Shown here one piece after another: positions 1-12,900 of a DNA stretch of 64,000 nucleotides (its first letter is position 1; every line of letters begins with the position of its first letter). Location: NCBI GenBank assembly GCA_030685235.1, contig MU839182.1:98400-162399 (forward strand). The letters run 5' to 3'. The DNA is from Copromyces sp. CBS 386.78. Lineage: Eukaryota > Ascomycota > Sordariomycetes > Sordariales > Sordariaceae. The position numbers were made by a program, and so were the translations under genes. The notes below the pieces were generated by a model. The model searched no databases, was not told where the DNA came from, and worked only from the letters and a program-made list of their open reading frames with translations.

Positions 1-728
1 ATATAAGGGATAAGGAGGGGAAAGTATTATATTTCGGACTACTTCCTTTTTTTAATAGCGCTATAAATATTAGGCCTAGTATTAGGTAAGGGTATAATTA
101 TTATAATAGTAAATTATCCTTCTCTATATTAGTTTTCTTAGTAAATTTATTTACGAAACGAATTAAAATTAAAAATTAGGGTCCGTTCGAAATACGCTTT
201 CGATATTGAATATTAAATTTATTTAATATATAAAGGCTAAAATTAATAAATTAGGGATTTAACGTTCGTAAATTGTAAACGAATGGTAGCCGTAGGTTAT
301 ATTTAAATATATAGTAGAAATAGGGTATAATAGTAGGTTTTTTTTTTTTATATTAGTATTATTAGTAAACCTATTTATAAAACGAATTAAAATTAATAAT
401 TAGGGTCCGTTCGAAATATATTTTTAATACCGAAGGTTAGATTTATTTAATATATAAAGATTAAAATTAATAAATTAGGGATTTAATGTTCGTAAGTTGC
501 AAACGAACGGTAGTTATCGGTTGTATTTAAATATATAGTAGAAGTAGTATAATAAAGAGTGGTAATAAATATTAAAGTAGGAAGGGTGAATAATATTTAG
601 AAAAACCCGATATAATTAATATCAGGAATAAAATAGGAGAATAAAGGGGGTAAATTCTATTAATTGTTTAAATAGGTTAAGTTTTATTTTAAGGATATTT
701 TAATCGAGGGTATTAGAAATGAAATAGG
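1..728. repeat. RIP-decayed AT-rich DNA with a 2-copy ~224-bp tandem repeat
   Basis: No intact gene is visible. A block starting near 141 recurs near 365, sharing the runs 'agggtccgttcgaaata', 'aaattagggatttaa' and 'gtaaacgaa' with transition differences, so it is a tandem duplication with a period of about 224 bp. Composition is strongly AT-biased, as expected for RIP. The gypsy element at 729 was inserted into this sequence, so it is continuous with the DNA resuming at 8910. Confidence 0.6.
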
Positions 729-973
729 TGTCACAGGCATTGCCTGCTCCTTATAGATAGATAGATAGGGGTACTATACTACATTAGTGCAGCCAGCTGA
801 GTACAGCTGTCTGAGTACAGCACAACTAGCACGTATAGTACCGCCTTGTAGACCTATGGCCACAGGGCTCTACACTATGCCCTATATAGTTCTCGTATAT
901 ATATAGGTTCTTCTTCTAATTCCTCGCACAATAATCAACATCTTACCTTAGTGCTTGCTCGCGTCCTATAATA
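729..973 (+). repeat. 5' LTR of gypsy copy 1
   Basis: It begins TGTCACAGGC and ends CCTATAATA. It matches 8660-8904 over its full 245 bp with mostly C/T and G/A differences. Shared blocks include 'attgcctgctcctta', 'cacagggctcta' and 'ccctatatagttctcgtat'. Confidence 0.92.
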
Positions 974-3290
974 CTTTATTATACCTAACCTCGCGTTAAT
1001 GCGCAATAAATAATCTTAGTAAAAATTAAGCCTAGTAGAAGATTAGTAGTAGTTTAGTTCTTACGAACTTTATTTCGAGGCGAAATCGTACAATCGCCGA
1101 TATAAAATTAAGAACCCCAACGATTAAAATATCGAACCCAAAAACAATAAACAAGTACTAGAGCTTTTAAAATAACGAAGGCGTAAATATCGTACCGTAC
1201 AATACGGTAGAAATATCTCTCTTTTAATAAGCGTTATCCAATTATTTAAAAAAGTATAATTAAAATAACTAGCAATCCAATGGGTAACAACGTACGTCGA
1301 ATTAATTTTATTACGGTTTTCCCCTCCCTTTTAAAAGGATATGATATATTGCTAAAAGTCTATAGTAGTAATCCTAACGGCCTTATAATCTTCCTAAATT
1401 TTATTAATAAAATTTGTAGTTATAAGGAAGTTATAAAGTTATTCTATTACTTTAATAGAAAGATTAATACTTTTAATAAGTAGGTAAAGGAGGAGTAGGT
1501 TTATTATATTAAATTTGAAAATAACGTTAAATCCTTCGTTAATAAAATATAAGGAAAGGAGAAATAGTAGAAGATGGCGGAAGAATAATTAAAGAATTAG
1601 ATTAATTAATTTAATAAAACTAAGAAGTAATTCGTATAGTAAATCCAATCCCTATAGCTATAATATAACTAAATTATCGCTAAGAATATATTTCTCTACT
1701 AAAAAGTATTAAACTTTATTTAAAAAAAGACTAATTTCTAAAAAAAGTTCGATAATACTATTTAAAATAATAAAGAGGATTATTAAAGCCTCTTTAAATT
1801 TAATAAGATAATTAATAATAATATTGAACTATATAGAATAGAATTAAAGAAGGTATTAGAAAATCTTAATACTTTATATATTATAAATAAAATCGTTAGC
1901 GAGGAATTTACTTAGGTATAAGAGGAGATTAAGAATTTTTAAATTCGCTTCCGTTTGGCGGAAGAAAATAAAATTATTATAGAGAATAATATTAGCAGCC
2001 TTAGAGGATTGGGTATAGGTATTGGTGGCGGCTCCGGTAGTATAAGCGGCGGCCTTAGCGGTAGCGGCCTTAGAGGATTGGGTATAGGAACCGGCTTTAG
2101 TTCCGGTAGTATAGGCGGCGGTCTTAGTAATAATAACTTTAGAGGATCGAGTAAGGGAAGCGGCTTTAGTTATGACGAAGCGGGCGGTAGTCCTGGAAGC
2201 GGAAGATTTAGTTATTATAACAGTCTTGGCGGCCCCCTTAGTAGCCCCGGCGGTTTTAGCGGTTTTAAAGGCCCCGGCGGTCCTAACGGTCCCGGCGGTC
2301 CTTACCCCCCCGCTACAATTCCTACCCCTATACTATATTATTATTATAAGGTACTCTATAAGGACTTAAAGCGGTTTAAGGGCGAGGAGATAAATACAAT
2401 TAAACGCTATAATACCTATAATACTTAGAATTTAAAAATCCGTAATCGTTAGATTATTAATAATTATAAATTTTCTAACAAAATAGCGAAATTGCTCTAT
2501 ACTATATCCTACCTAGGAGGCGAAGTAAAAATTAATATTATAGAGTATTAGAAGGCGATTCTTAATAACCCCAAGTACTCTATCCTCTAAAAATAGTAAA
2601 TAAGCGAGGAATTCTTAGTATACTTAGATAATTACTATATATAGGGCGATATTGTACAAATCGCCGAGAATTTACTATTATAATTTAAGTAAACCGGTAA
2701 GTAGTCTAACTATAAAAACTTTAAGGCCCAATTTATTATTTTAGCTAACTATTATAATTATAATATAGTTACTAAAATCCGTCTTCTTTATTAGAAGGTT
2801 TTTAAATCTTTAGCGGATTCGGTTTTATATTATTATATTTAACCCGTTTATAACGATTTTAAAGGATAGTACAAATTATTTAAAGGTATTTCTAAAGCTT
2901 ATACTAGAGTAGCCTTCTATAATAATACTATTTAAGGTACTTAAAATAGTAATAAAGGTAGTAGTAATAGTAATATTAGTATTAGCGGTAATAGTAAGGA
3001 CCCTAATACTATAGATTTAGACCGCGTTAAGTTTACCAAAATTTATAAGAACGTTCTATAAGAGTATTATAATAAGGATTTCTATATAAATTGTAGTAAG
3101 GGCAAATATTTGGCCTACGAGTATAAGAGCTAGACTAATTATAGTAATAAGGGAAAATAAACTAATTGTACTAGTTTGGGCATTATAATATATAAGTACG
3201 CTAGTACGGGTACCTTAATTATTAACTGCGCTATAACGGATACGGCTAACTTAGCGGCTCCGGCCGCTCTAGCCTAATAAGGAAATAGAG
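974..3290 (+). pseudogene. Decayed gag of gypsy copy 1
   Basis: The region follows the 5' LTR. A Gly/Ser-rich segment stays open from 1955 to 2428 (157 codons; repeated G-L-G-I-G and G-G-S type units). Near 3085-3130 the reading resembles a CCHC zinc knuckle (Y-x-N-C-x-K-G-K-Y-L-A-x-E-Y-K), in which expected Cys and His codons now read Tyr, as TGT-to-TAT and CAT-to-TAT changes give. The Gly-rich insert is unusual for gag. The homologous part of copy 2 (about 45,800-46,210) has the same composition, so the insert belongs to the family. Confidence 0.7.
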
Positions 3291-6200
3291 AACCCTAAGG
3301 CTAAATTATATTTAAGGGTATTCGGCAAAGATATAAAGGAGGATAAAGATAAAGGTAAACAAATTAGACGTTTATATAGTTAATTATTAGAGGATAGAAC
3401 CGTTTAAATTAAATAGTTTAAAATTCTATAGGCAGAATATAATTTTACTATCTATATATCTTTAGTATCCCTAGTATAATAATAAGATAGAATATATATT
3501 ACTAATCGATTTTAGATATTTAGGCAAAACTTTTATAAATTGATTTTTCGTAGAGAAAGCTTATTTAAAATTTAAATCTTTAGAGAAGCCCTGGCCGTTA
3601 TATTTAGCCGATAGTAATTTTAAAAAATAAGTAGATTAATACGTTAAAATAATAATACGGATTAGTAATTATAAAGAGATTATTAAATTCTTCGTAATTA
3701 ATTTAATAGTAAATTACCTAGTAATTTTAGGCTAATTATAGTTATAGTTCTATAATTTAAATATTAATTGGGTAACTAATAAGATTATTTGGAATATAGC
3801 TTATATAAGTATTTATATATTTTAACTTTTAGAAGTAGTAGTAATCCTAAATATTATTTTTAATAAAACTAGGAGCGAATCCGTTTTTAAAGAAATTAAA
3901 AGTAGATCTATCTTTAAAAAAACTAAAAGCGGATTTAATAACGATTTTAATTTTAATAAAAACGAATATTTCTTAATGTAAGTAATTAATATAACGGAAG
4001 TTCCTAAAGGTAGTTAGGTTATAATAATAGAGCCCTTAATTTCTCTAATATATATAAAAAGGTTTAAAGAACTTTTTAACCCTATAGGGAAATTAACGCT
4101 AGAGAAAATCAAAACAAAAATATAGATTATTAGTAGATAAAAGATCTAGATAATACAACGGTTAGAACGAGTAAAATGTACGTTTTTTTAATAATTCGAA
4201 TTAATAATTAATATAATAGCCTTAAATCTTTTAAATATTAAATTAATTAATATAAAAACCTTTATATTTAATATACGAATAAAGGGCGTTAAAGTTAATT
4301 CTATTATATAGGTAGAATTCTAAGAAGTGTAGAAAGAAAAGAAAATAATTATTTTAATGTTATTTCTATCCGAAAATGTATGGAAGGATATTATATAAGG
4401 AAGGGGAGAATTATATAAACCTTATTTTAAGAATTTTAAAGTATATGAATTTATTGACTTTTATAAAGTAGAAATTACGAGTAAGAGTAAGGGAAAGTAG
4501 GCCTTCCAGCTTGGCGAGTCCGCGAAGGAATACGTTAATTGTATATATACGTTGAAAATAATAGACGGTAAGCCCTAGAAACCGGCCGAAAGGTAGGAGT
4601 AGAAGTTAACCCCTTTGACTGAAATTAATAAAATCTACGGTATTATAAAGGAAGATGTTTAAAAATTTATAGATAAAGCTATTCGGCTAAAATATACCCT
4701 AAAAGAAGTAAAAGTATAGTTCTTAAACGAATATAAGGATTTTTTTTACGTTATTAACCTACGGGATACCGACGTAATACCCGAATACCGTTCTTATAAT
4801 TATAAGATCGAATTGAAATTAAAGGTAGAATTTCTACCCTATTTTAGAGTACGACCGATATTATTATAAGAGTTTAAGGTTATTAAATAATAGTTAGATA
4901 ATAATTTGGCGAAGGGATTTATTAAGCTATTTACCTCTAACGTCGCCTCGCTAGTTTTACTAGCCCGCAAATTAGGTAGTAGCGTACGGATTTATGTAGA
5001 TTATAGAAGTATTAATAAGATTTTATTAAAAAATAAATATCCGTTACCTTTAATTAAAGAAACCTTAGATGCTATTTACCGAGTTAAGTAGTTTACGAAA
5101 GTAAATATTATCGCTGCTTTTAATAGATTACGTATAATTAAAGGATATAAATAGTTAACCGTTTTTATTATAAAGTTTAGCCTTTACGAATTATTAGTTT
5201 ATCCGTTCGGTTTATTAAGGGCTTTAACCTTATTTTAGAACTTTATTAATAATATTTTATATAATATTCTAAATATTTATATAACAGTATACTTTAACGA
5301 CGTCCTAATTTTCTTAAAAATATACAAAGAATACGTTAAGTATATTAAGGAAGTTTTATAACGCCTAATTAACGTAAGTTTGTAAATTGATATTAATAAG
5401 TGCGAATTTTATATTTAACGGACTAAGTATCTAAGTTTTATTATTACCCCTAAGGGTATTAAAATAGATTTAGAAAAGGTAGAGGCTATTACTAAATAGG
5501 AAGTATTTATAATAAAAAAATAATTATAATGTTTTTTAAGTTTTACTGACTTCTATAGGAGGTTTATTGCTAATTTTTTACGTATAGGCAAGCTATTATA
5601 CGAGTTAATAAAGAAAATAATAGATTAGAAGTAGAATAAAGAGTATAATAACGCCTTTAAGGCTTTGAAAACGGCTTTTATAACTGTATTAATTTTAAAG
5701 ATTTATAATTAGGAGAAACCGACCGTTATTAAAGTTGACGCCTCTAATTGGTTAATAGGCGGTATACTATTATAGTTGTACGACGGTGAACTATACCTAA
5801 TCGCCTACTTTTCGGCTAAGTATTCTATAGTAGAATATAATTATAATATTTATAATAAGGAATTGCTAGCCGTTATTAAAGTGTTAGAAGAATAAAAACC
5901 CGAATTAGAAGGCGCCGTTTAACCTTTTAAAATTATTATAAATTATAAGAACCTTAAGACTTTTAATATTATAAAAAAGCTTATACTTAAGTATATAAGG
6001 TAGTCCGAATTTTTATCCAAATTTAATTTTATAATTAAATATCGGCCGGAATTAATTAACGTTAGGTTTAATATTCTTAACTATAAACTAAAGTATATAT
6101 TAAGGGATATAGAGGACGATAGGTTAAAGGTAAAGTAGAAGCTGTTTATCGATCTATTATACTTTAATAAAAATTTATTCGAATTAATAGATATAAATAG

Positions 6201-7760
6201 TAAAAGTTTTATAATAAACGTTATATTAAATATAAGAGCGCTACTTATAGTCTATACCTTAGAAGATAGTTTTTAAAATAACGAGCATAGATTAGGTATT
6301 TATACGGATAATTTAGTAGACCGGGCTTACGCCAATTCCCCTATAATAGCGGACATTAGGAAAATTATTAAATTAAGCGATTATTAGCCAAAATACTTGA
6401 AGAAAATACTAAAAATCCCTTTCGCCGAATATTATATAATTAACGATAGGGTAATATTTAGAGATAGGTTAGTAATACCCCCCGATAATAAAGCGGTCTA
6501 ATTAGAGTTAATCTATCGTATTTATACTTCGGTATAAGGTGGCTATCTTAAGAAGGATAAAACGGTAGTACTAATATACCGCTACTTTTAGTTAAGGATA
6601 GTAGTTGTAGTAAATATTTACTATAAAAGGTATATACTTTATAGTAAAATTAAAGCTATTAGGATATCACTAGTAAATTTCTTTAAACCTTTACTTATTC
6701 CTAATACCCTATAGCGCAATATTTCTATCGACTACGTAACTCTATTCCTTAAATTATAGTAGGTAAGTAGAAGGGCGGAGTACAAATACGTATTAATTAT
6801 AGTAGATAGGCTAATTAAAATAAAGTATTTTATCCTAATAAAAGGGTTAATAACGGAAGAATTAGTAGAAAAGTTTATTAACCGCATTTATATTCTTTAT
6901 AGTCTTCTAAATACCGTAATTTCGAATAGAGGTATCTAATTCGTTTCGGCCTTTTAAAAATAGTTATCCTTATAGCTAGGCATTAAATTAAAATATTCTA
7001 CACTTTATTATAAAGAAATTAATAGATAAATAGAAAAGATTAATATAGAATTAGAATAATACTTATAAATTTTTATTAATTGGGCACAAGACGATTAGGT
7101 AAATTGGCTACCTTTGGCTAAATTCTAAGGCAATAACCTTAAATTGGTATTAATAGGAATAACCCCGTTCTTCGCTAATTATAGTTTTTACCCTCGTATA
7201 GGGATAGAACTATCTATACCGTTCCCCCTAAATATAATAAAAGTATAGAAGAAATAGATCTTTAATACTAATTAATTAGTATTATAGTTTAAAGAAATTT
7301 AGAACTTCGTTAAAACTTCTTCTTTGTAAGTATAAATAAAGTATAAGGTAGCGGCGAACGAAAACCGTACTAACGTATTTAAATATAAGGTTAAGGATAA
7401 AGTTATACTTAATATAGTTAATTATATAATTAGTAGGCTGTACGATAAATTGGCGCTACGTTTTGAAGGACTTTTTCGTATTATAAAAGTTAGCTTACAT
7501 ACGGTAAAGTTAGCCTTGCTTAGCAATATAAAGGTTATTTATATTATTAATATATTTAAGGTTAAACTGTACGTTAAAAGTTTACCGGGCTAGAAAAATT
7601 TAATAATTAACGTTAAAGTTAACGAAGGTATAGTGGTTACTAGAACCGACGACTTCGAAGAGGATAAGCGTTAGGAGTTCGAAGAATTCTTAAATTATTA
7701 AAAGATTGAAGAACGTTAATATTATTTAGTAAAATAATTTTACCACCCCCTAAACTAGTA
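3290..7760 (+). pseudogene. Decayed pol of gypsy copy 1 (RT, RNase H, integrase, chromodomain-like tail)
   Basis: RT motifs are readable: the V-D-Y-R-x-I-N-K block and K-Y-P-L-P-L-I (4996-5060), Y-P-F-G-L (about 5200), and an active-site equivalent now reading Y-F-N-D near 5290, where Y-x-D-D is expected. RNase H follows (D-A-S-N-W near 5740, then A-Y-F-S-A-K and E-L-L-A-V-I-K). An integrase core lies at about 6780-7200 and an LVKW-type chromodomain strand near 7720. Stops inside these motifs sit at Gln or Trp positions. The domain order is that of a chromovirus. One RT segment (4906-5091) remains open by chance. Confidence 0.85.
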
Positions 7761-8659
7761 ACCAACGGCCAATTTCGATAACTACTAGGAGGTAATCTAG
7801 GACTTTTATAAAAGGCGGCTAGAATTAGGGCTACTATATATCAATTTTAGGAAGGGATTTAAAGCTTAGCTAAAGGTAAAGACTTTATTTAATAACGAAG
7901 GAACTAGAATTAAAGTATTACCTTTTCTAATCCCCGTTAAAGTACTACTTTTTCTAATCTCCGTTACAGCCGCCCTAGAAGTAAATAATTAGTAAGTTTA
8001 GCAAAATATAAGGTTAAATAATAAATAAAGTAAACGGATATAAAAAATAAGGAATTTAATAACGGCTTATTCTATATATCCTAACCGAATTACCTTATAA
8101 ATACCCTACTATAATAGTAAGGGCACCGTTAATAATAACCGGGAGATAATACGTCTTATAACGTACCTACGTCTCCTACCCCTAATACTTTACCCCCCTA
8201 GCCAACAGTTAAAGCCTATACAGTCAAAATTTTATATTGCAGTTAGTAGGGAAGGGGGAAATAATTATAAAATAGAGAAAAATAATTATAGTAATTATAA
8301 CGAAATTCGAATAGAAGGCTTCTATAATTTATAATACTAATAAGGATATAAGCGTCCCTATATATTACTATACTACGGGCGTCCTTATAGTACTCCCTAT
8401 TGGGGGTTAGTAATAGTAAGGTATAGATAGGAAGCTTATAAGACGATTAGGAATATTTTAAACTTATTTAGGATTGTTTAGGGTAATAATCGAGTGATCT
8501 TTACGAAAGGGGTATATTTAGTAATATTTTAATTAATATTCAACCCTTTAATAGGAGGCTTGGCGCTAAGCGTTTACCCGCCTTGGTAGGCCCTACTTTA
8601 TAGATATTAATAGTTTTTAAACGGTTTTGAAGCCGGGAATTAATTTAGGAGGGGAGTAA

Positions 8660-8904
8660 TATTATAAGTATTGCCTGCTCCTTATAAATAGATAGATAGG
8701 GGTGCTATACTACATTAGTATAGTTAACTGAATGTAGCTATTTGAATATAGTACAGCTAGTACGTATAGTGCCGCCCTGTAGACCTATAGCCACAGGGCT
8801 CTATACTATACCCTATATAGTTCTCGTATACGCACAGGTTCCTCTTCTAGTTCCTCGTACAACAATTAACATCTTACCTTAGTGCTTGCTCGCGCTCCAT
8901 AATA
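8660..8904 (+). repeat. 3' LTR of gypsy copy 1
   Basis: 245 bp, homologous to 729-973. It starts TATTATAAGTATTGCC against TGTCACAGGCATTGCC in the 5' LTR; all five differences are transitions. It is followed at once by the target duplication 'atagg'. Confidence 0.92.
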
Positions 8905-11900
8905 ATAGGGTTATATTTGGGAAGGCGGTAAGTAATTTAAATAGGCGAATAGATTTTATAATATATAATAATATTTAAATTTATTTAGGATATTATAATA
9001 TCCTCGTTTAACCTTCTACTATATAAAATATTTATTTAATTACTAGTATAATATTTAATTACGCCCGCTATTTTAATAGTTTATTCGCAGGATATTGGAT
9101 TGTAGAAGCGAACGAATATATAAAGTCGGTAAGTAGATTACGGCGGTGCAGTCTAGTAAAATTGGGTACGCTAAAGTATTTATTTACAGAATATTTATTT
9201 GCTGAACGGGGAAGTTAAATAATAATTAATTTCTATAATTAAGCGAATAAATAGTATAATTACTATAGTAATCTAGTTTATACGAGTTTGTACTTTTATG
9301 CGGTAATATATAAAGATTTTAAAAGAGTAATTTCCGGGTATTTAATAATATAGGGTTTAAAGAAGTAGTAAGTTAATAGTTTTTTAATAGCGTATTCGTA
9401 TTTAATATATTTTTTATTTTAATTATAATATTTTAAGTTATAGGCTTACTATAGTTAATAAATTCAGATATATAAATATAGTCCGCCCCTATTTTTAAAG
9501 AAAATAAATTGAAATTCCCGAAACCGTAGAGAAAAAAGCTAATATAACGTTAAATATCGATTAATAATACTAATAAAGCTATACCTTTCCTATTAAATAT
9601 AGTAGTAAAATATTAAAAATTAGAATAATAGTCCTAATAAAAGTATTTCGCCGCCGAATTTAAAATAGTAAAATAATCCTTTAATTACACTTATAATTAG
9701 GTAGAAAATGTATAGAATAATACCCGTTCACCTTTAAATATTTAATTAAATAAATTATGTAATTTTATATTGAATATTCTAATATATATATTAAAAGCGG
9801 TAAAAATATTTTTAATAGTATTAAAGGACTTCGGATCGGCTCTTACGCCTTTTATCCACCTTAATTTTATAATATAATTATAATAATGGAAATAAGGATA
9901 ATAGTAGCCTATAGGCTAAGAAATTAATTTTCAACCCTATCCTAAGAATAGAGAGTATATTAAATTTTAATTAATATAATCCGGTTAATTCGTTTTATAT
10001 ATATAACTTATATAGCTAAACTAATCTATTCTAGAAGTTTAGGGGGTATTCGGGTATTTTTATAAGCGGTTAATTTATATTCTTATAATTTAATAGAAAG
10101 AAGCCCTTCGAAATACCTATATTATACCCCTACCTTTCGGTTATTCGCCGTTTAAAATAGAAATAGAAGAAAATAAAGAACTAATAATTCAAACGGGACC
10201 TTTAGGAGCCGGTAAAGTTAGAAAGCTTTCGTCCTATAAATTAGGGATTTAATATTGTATCCGTATTAATTCTCGGGCTATATTTATATTTATACTGATA
10301 TACCCGGCTTTCTTTTAATAATTACGTTTTAATAGGCCTAGCCAATTCTTACAAATTATTTATAATAATTTTATAGTAGCGTTAATATATAGTTTAATTC
10401 TCTTAAATTATTTGCCGATAAAGTCATTTAATTATAAGGAAATAAGGGTAACGCTATTAAGTACTTAAAACGTTCTAAGCCTTAATTTCTCTATTATAAT
10501 AGAATTAATCGAGACTTTAAAATATTCTATACTTTATAGATCGTTAAAAATCGATTTTATAGGACTGGCGCTGATAATAAGGTTTTAATTATAGTATTAT
10601 ATTTTACTATTTATTAATTTAATAAAATAATATAACCCTTTTTATTTATTATATTTAATAGACTTATCCGAACGTCTTTTATTTAGCCGATATAACCAAT
10701 TATTTTAAATATAATCCCTAACGTCTTTTTAAAGTATTTAATAATATTCTTTTATCTTATTTATCTATTATTATTACGTAAAAATAATATCGATGCGAAT
10801 TATTTAAAAAACGGTTTTATATATTAAGAGCGCTTTATAATCTTTAATAACAGTTAAGGCGGGAATAATAATATTCGTTAAAATTATTTTTAAATTTAAA
10901 TTTATATTATAGCCGCCTAAATTAATTAATAAAATATACGTATTAGGATTATAGTTTAGGGCGCGAATAGTAACGTTGCGAAATTTTTTAAGAGAAAATA
11001 ATAATTTCCCTTCCTTCTTTAAACTATCCTTAACGAACTTTAATATAGCATTAATTTTAAAATTCTTAGTTTCGGATTTAAATTCCTTTTTATCCTAGGA
11101 GCCAGTACGCTCTTTCGTAGGGTAGTTACCTAGGGGCAATAACGTACTTTAGAATAAATTTAATAAGGAAGTATTATAGGAATAATACGTAATACGGAAT
11201 ATTATTACTAAATATTATATACTTTATATTTAATAACCCCGAACTTTATTAAGGGTAAAACGCATTTTTATTATCCGAATTAGAATTTATTATTATTATA
11301 GCTACGCCGTCTAAATTCTCTTCGCAATAAGATAGGGAAATTTTAATAATTTATATATTTTCTACTTTAAGGACTTTAAATATTTAATTAATATAATATC
11401 TATTATATATTTTTAATATAAAAGAGTACTTTATTTACATTAGTACTATTAAATAAATATTCGGGGGGTGCGGTACGCGGGAATATTATTTACCCCTTTT
11501 ATAAATTACGCTCTTATATATTATACGCCCCGAATAAAATAATTAATTTAAGACGGCTAATATTATATTTACGAAGATTAAAATTAGTAGGGGATTAAAA
11601 AATATTATAAGTAGAGAAAAATTAAATAGGTTATTCCTATTAATATAATTATTATTCTAGCGGTAATTTAATTGGTAAAATAAATTAATTAGCCCTCTTT
11701 TAAAAATACCCTAAAAATTACGGGAACCGGGGTAAAAGTAGGAGCCGAAGCGAATACCGAAATTAGTAATTATTAAATAGTAAGTTGAAGTATAATAATA
11801 CGTTACTAATTTAAATTTAATACGTATTTTTTTTTTTACTTTCTTTTTTTTACTTTTACTCTATATCTCTTAGAAATAATATCCTATCATTTATAAATAG

Positions 11901-12900
11901 TATTCTATCCTTAAGAAATTATATTTTATTTTTTAGAAAGTTATTAAATAGAGAAGGATTATTTTAAAAGGGATCCTTTCGAATATTTTTCTTATTATTA
12001 ACCGAATTTTACGCTTTCCTTTATACTTTAACTTTCTAAAAACTTAAAAGTACAGAATAATTCTCTCTTTATAATTCGGCTAAATTAGGCTTTATATCTT
12101 CCGCATTATTATTAATATTAATACTTTTATAAATAGAATTACTAGTAGGACGGCTTATAATATTAATAATAAAAGTATTTCTAATACGAGGTAGAATAAT
12201 AATTAATTAATTAGTAAAGGACAATAAAATATAATAAGTCTTTAAAATATATATAGCGCCGATTCCGAATATTTAATTCCTATTAATCACTTACATTTAG
12301 GTCGTTATTAAAGTCTCCTTTTAAAATATTATAATATTAATAACAATTTAGAATTAATAATATTAAAAATTATTAAAGCCTTTACTAAGAGAAGTTTTAC
12401 CTCGTAATTCGATAATTATTTAGGAAAATATTTTTAAATATAAGAATAATAATAGTAATACTTCGTAATTGTAATCCCCGTCCTAACTTCGTTTAATTTA
12501 TTTAATTTACCGCCGTTCGATTTCTTTAGGCTTTATTTAAAGTATTTTTAAAAATAATAATATAGACTTTTTTACTTAATCTATTTCTTTCCGTTTTTAA
12601 TTATTTTAAAGAATTAAATTAATTAACGAATTAATCGATAAGTATTTATCCTTTATCCCTAATAGATAGCGTACAATAATAATTAATATAGTGAAATAGT
12701 TTAACCCTAAGGATTAGGACTAATTAAATATTAGAATTCTAAAGAAGTTAGAAGTATATTGCCTAGTATTTATTAATTTAAAAGAAATTTTGCTAAATAT
12801 TAAAATAGCGGTAGCGACTTTATAATTATAAATTACTAAGTTTAATATTATAGCTGCTAAATTTAAAGGATTTAATTATTAAAGAATTATATTAAAATTC
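8905..12900. other. RIP-decayed DNA, probably minus-strand coding relic of an unknown element
   Basis: No intact ORF exists. The minus strand can be read in long stretches with stops mainly at TAA/TAG, for example about 11,200-10,800 (K-D-S-L-K-K-E-G-K-L and N-P-N-T-Y-I-L-L-I-N-L-G-G) and about 10,750-10,150. This suggests an old coding sequence, possibly continuous with the relic at 12,900-16,149. I could not assign it to a family. Confidence 0.35.

Larger units (their letters stand above)
729..8904 (+). mobile_element. Full-length Ty3/gypsy (chromovirus) LTR retrotransposon, RIP-inactivated, copy 1
   Basis: Two 245-bp LTRs (729-973 and 8660-8904) bracket 7.7 kb. A 5-bp target duplication 'atagg' lies at 724-728 and 8905-8909. 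A purine-rich tract (aggaggggag, about 8648-8657) precedes the 3' LTR, as expected for second-strand priming. In plus-strand order, decayed gag, reverse transcriptase, RNase H, integrase and a chromodomain-like C-terminus can be read, with in-frame stops mostly TAA/TAG where Gln is expected. The LTR starts with TGTCAC at the 5' end; the 3' copy reads TATTAT, consistent with RIP. The element cannot encode an active polyprotein. Confidence 0.93.
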
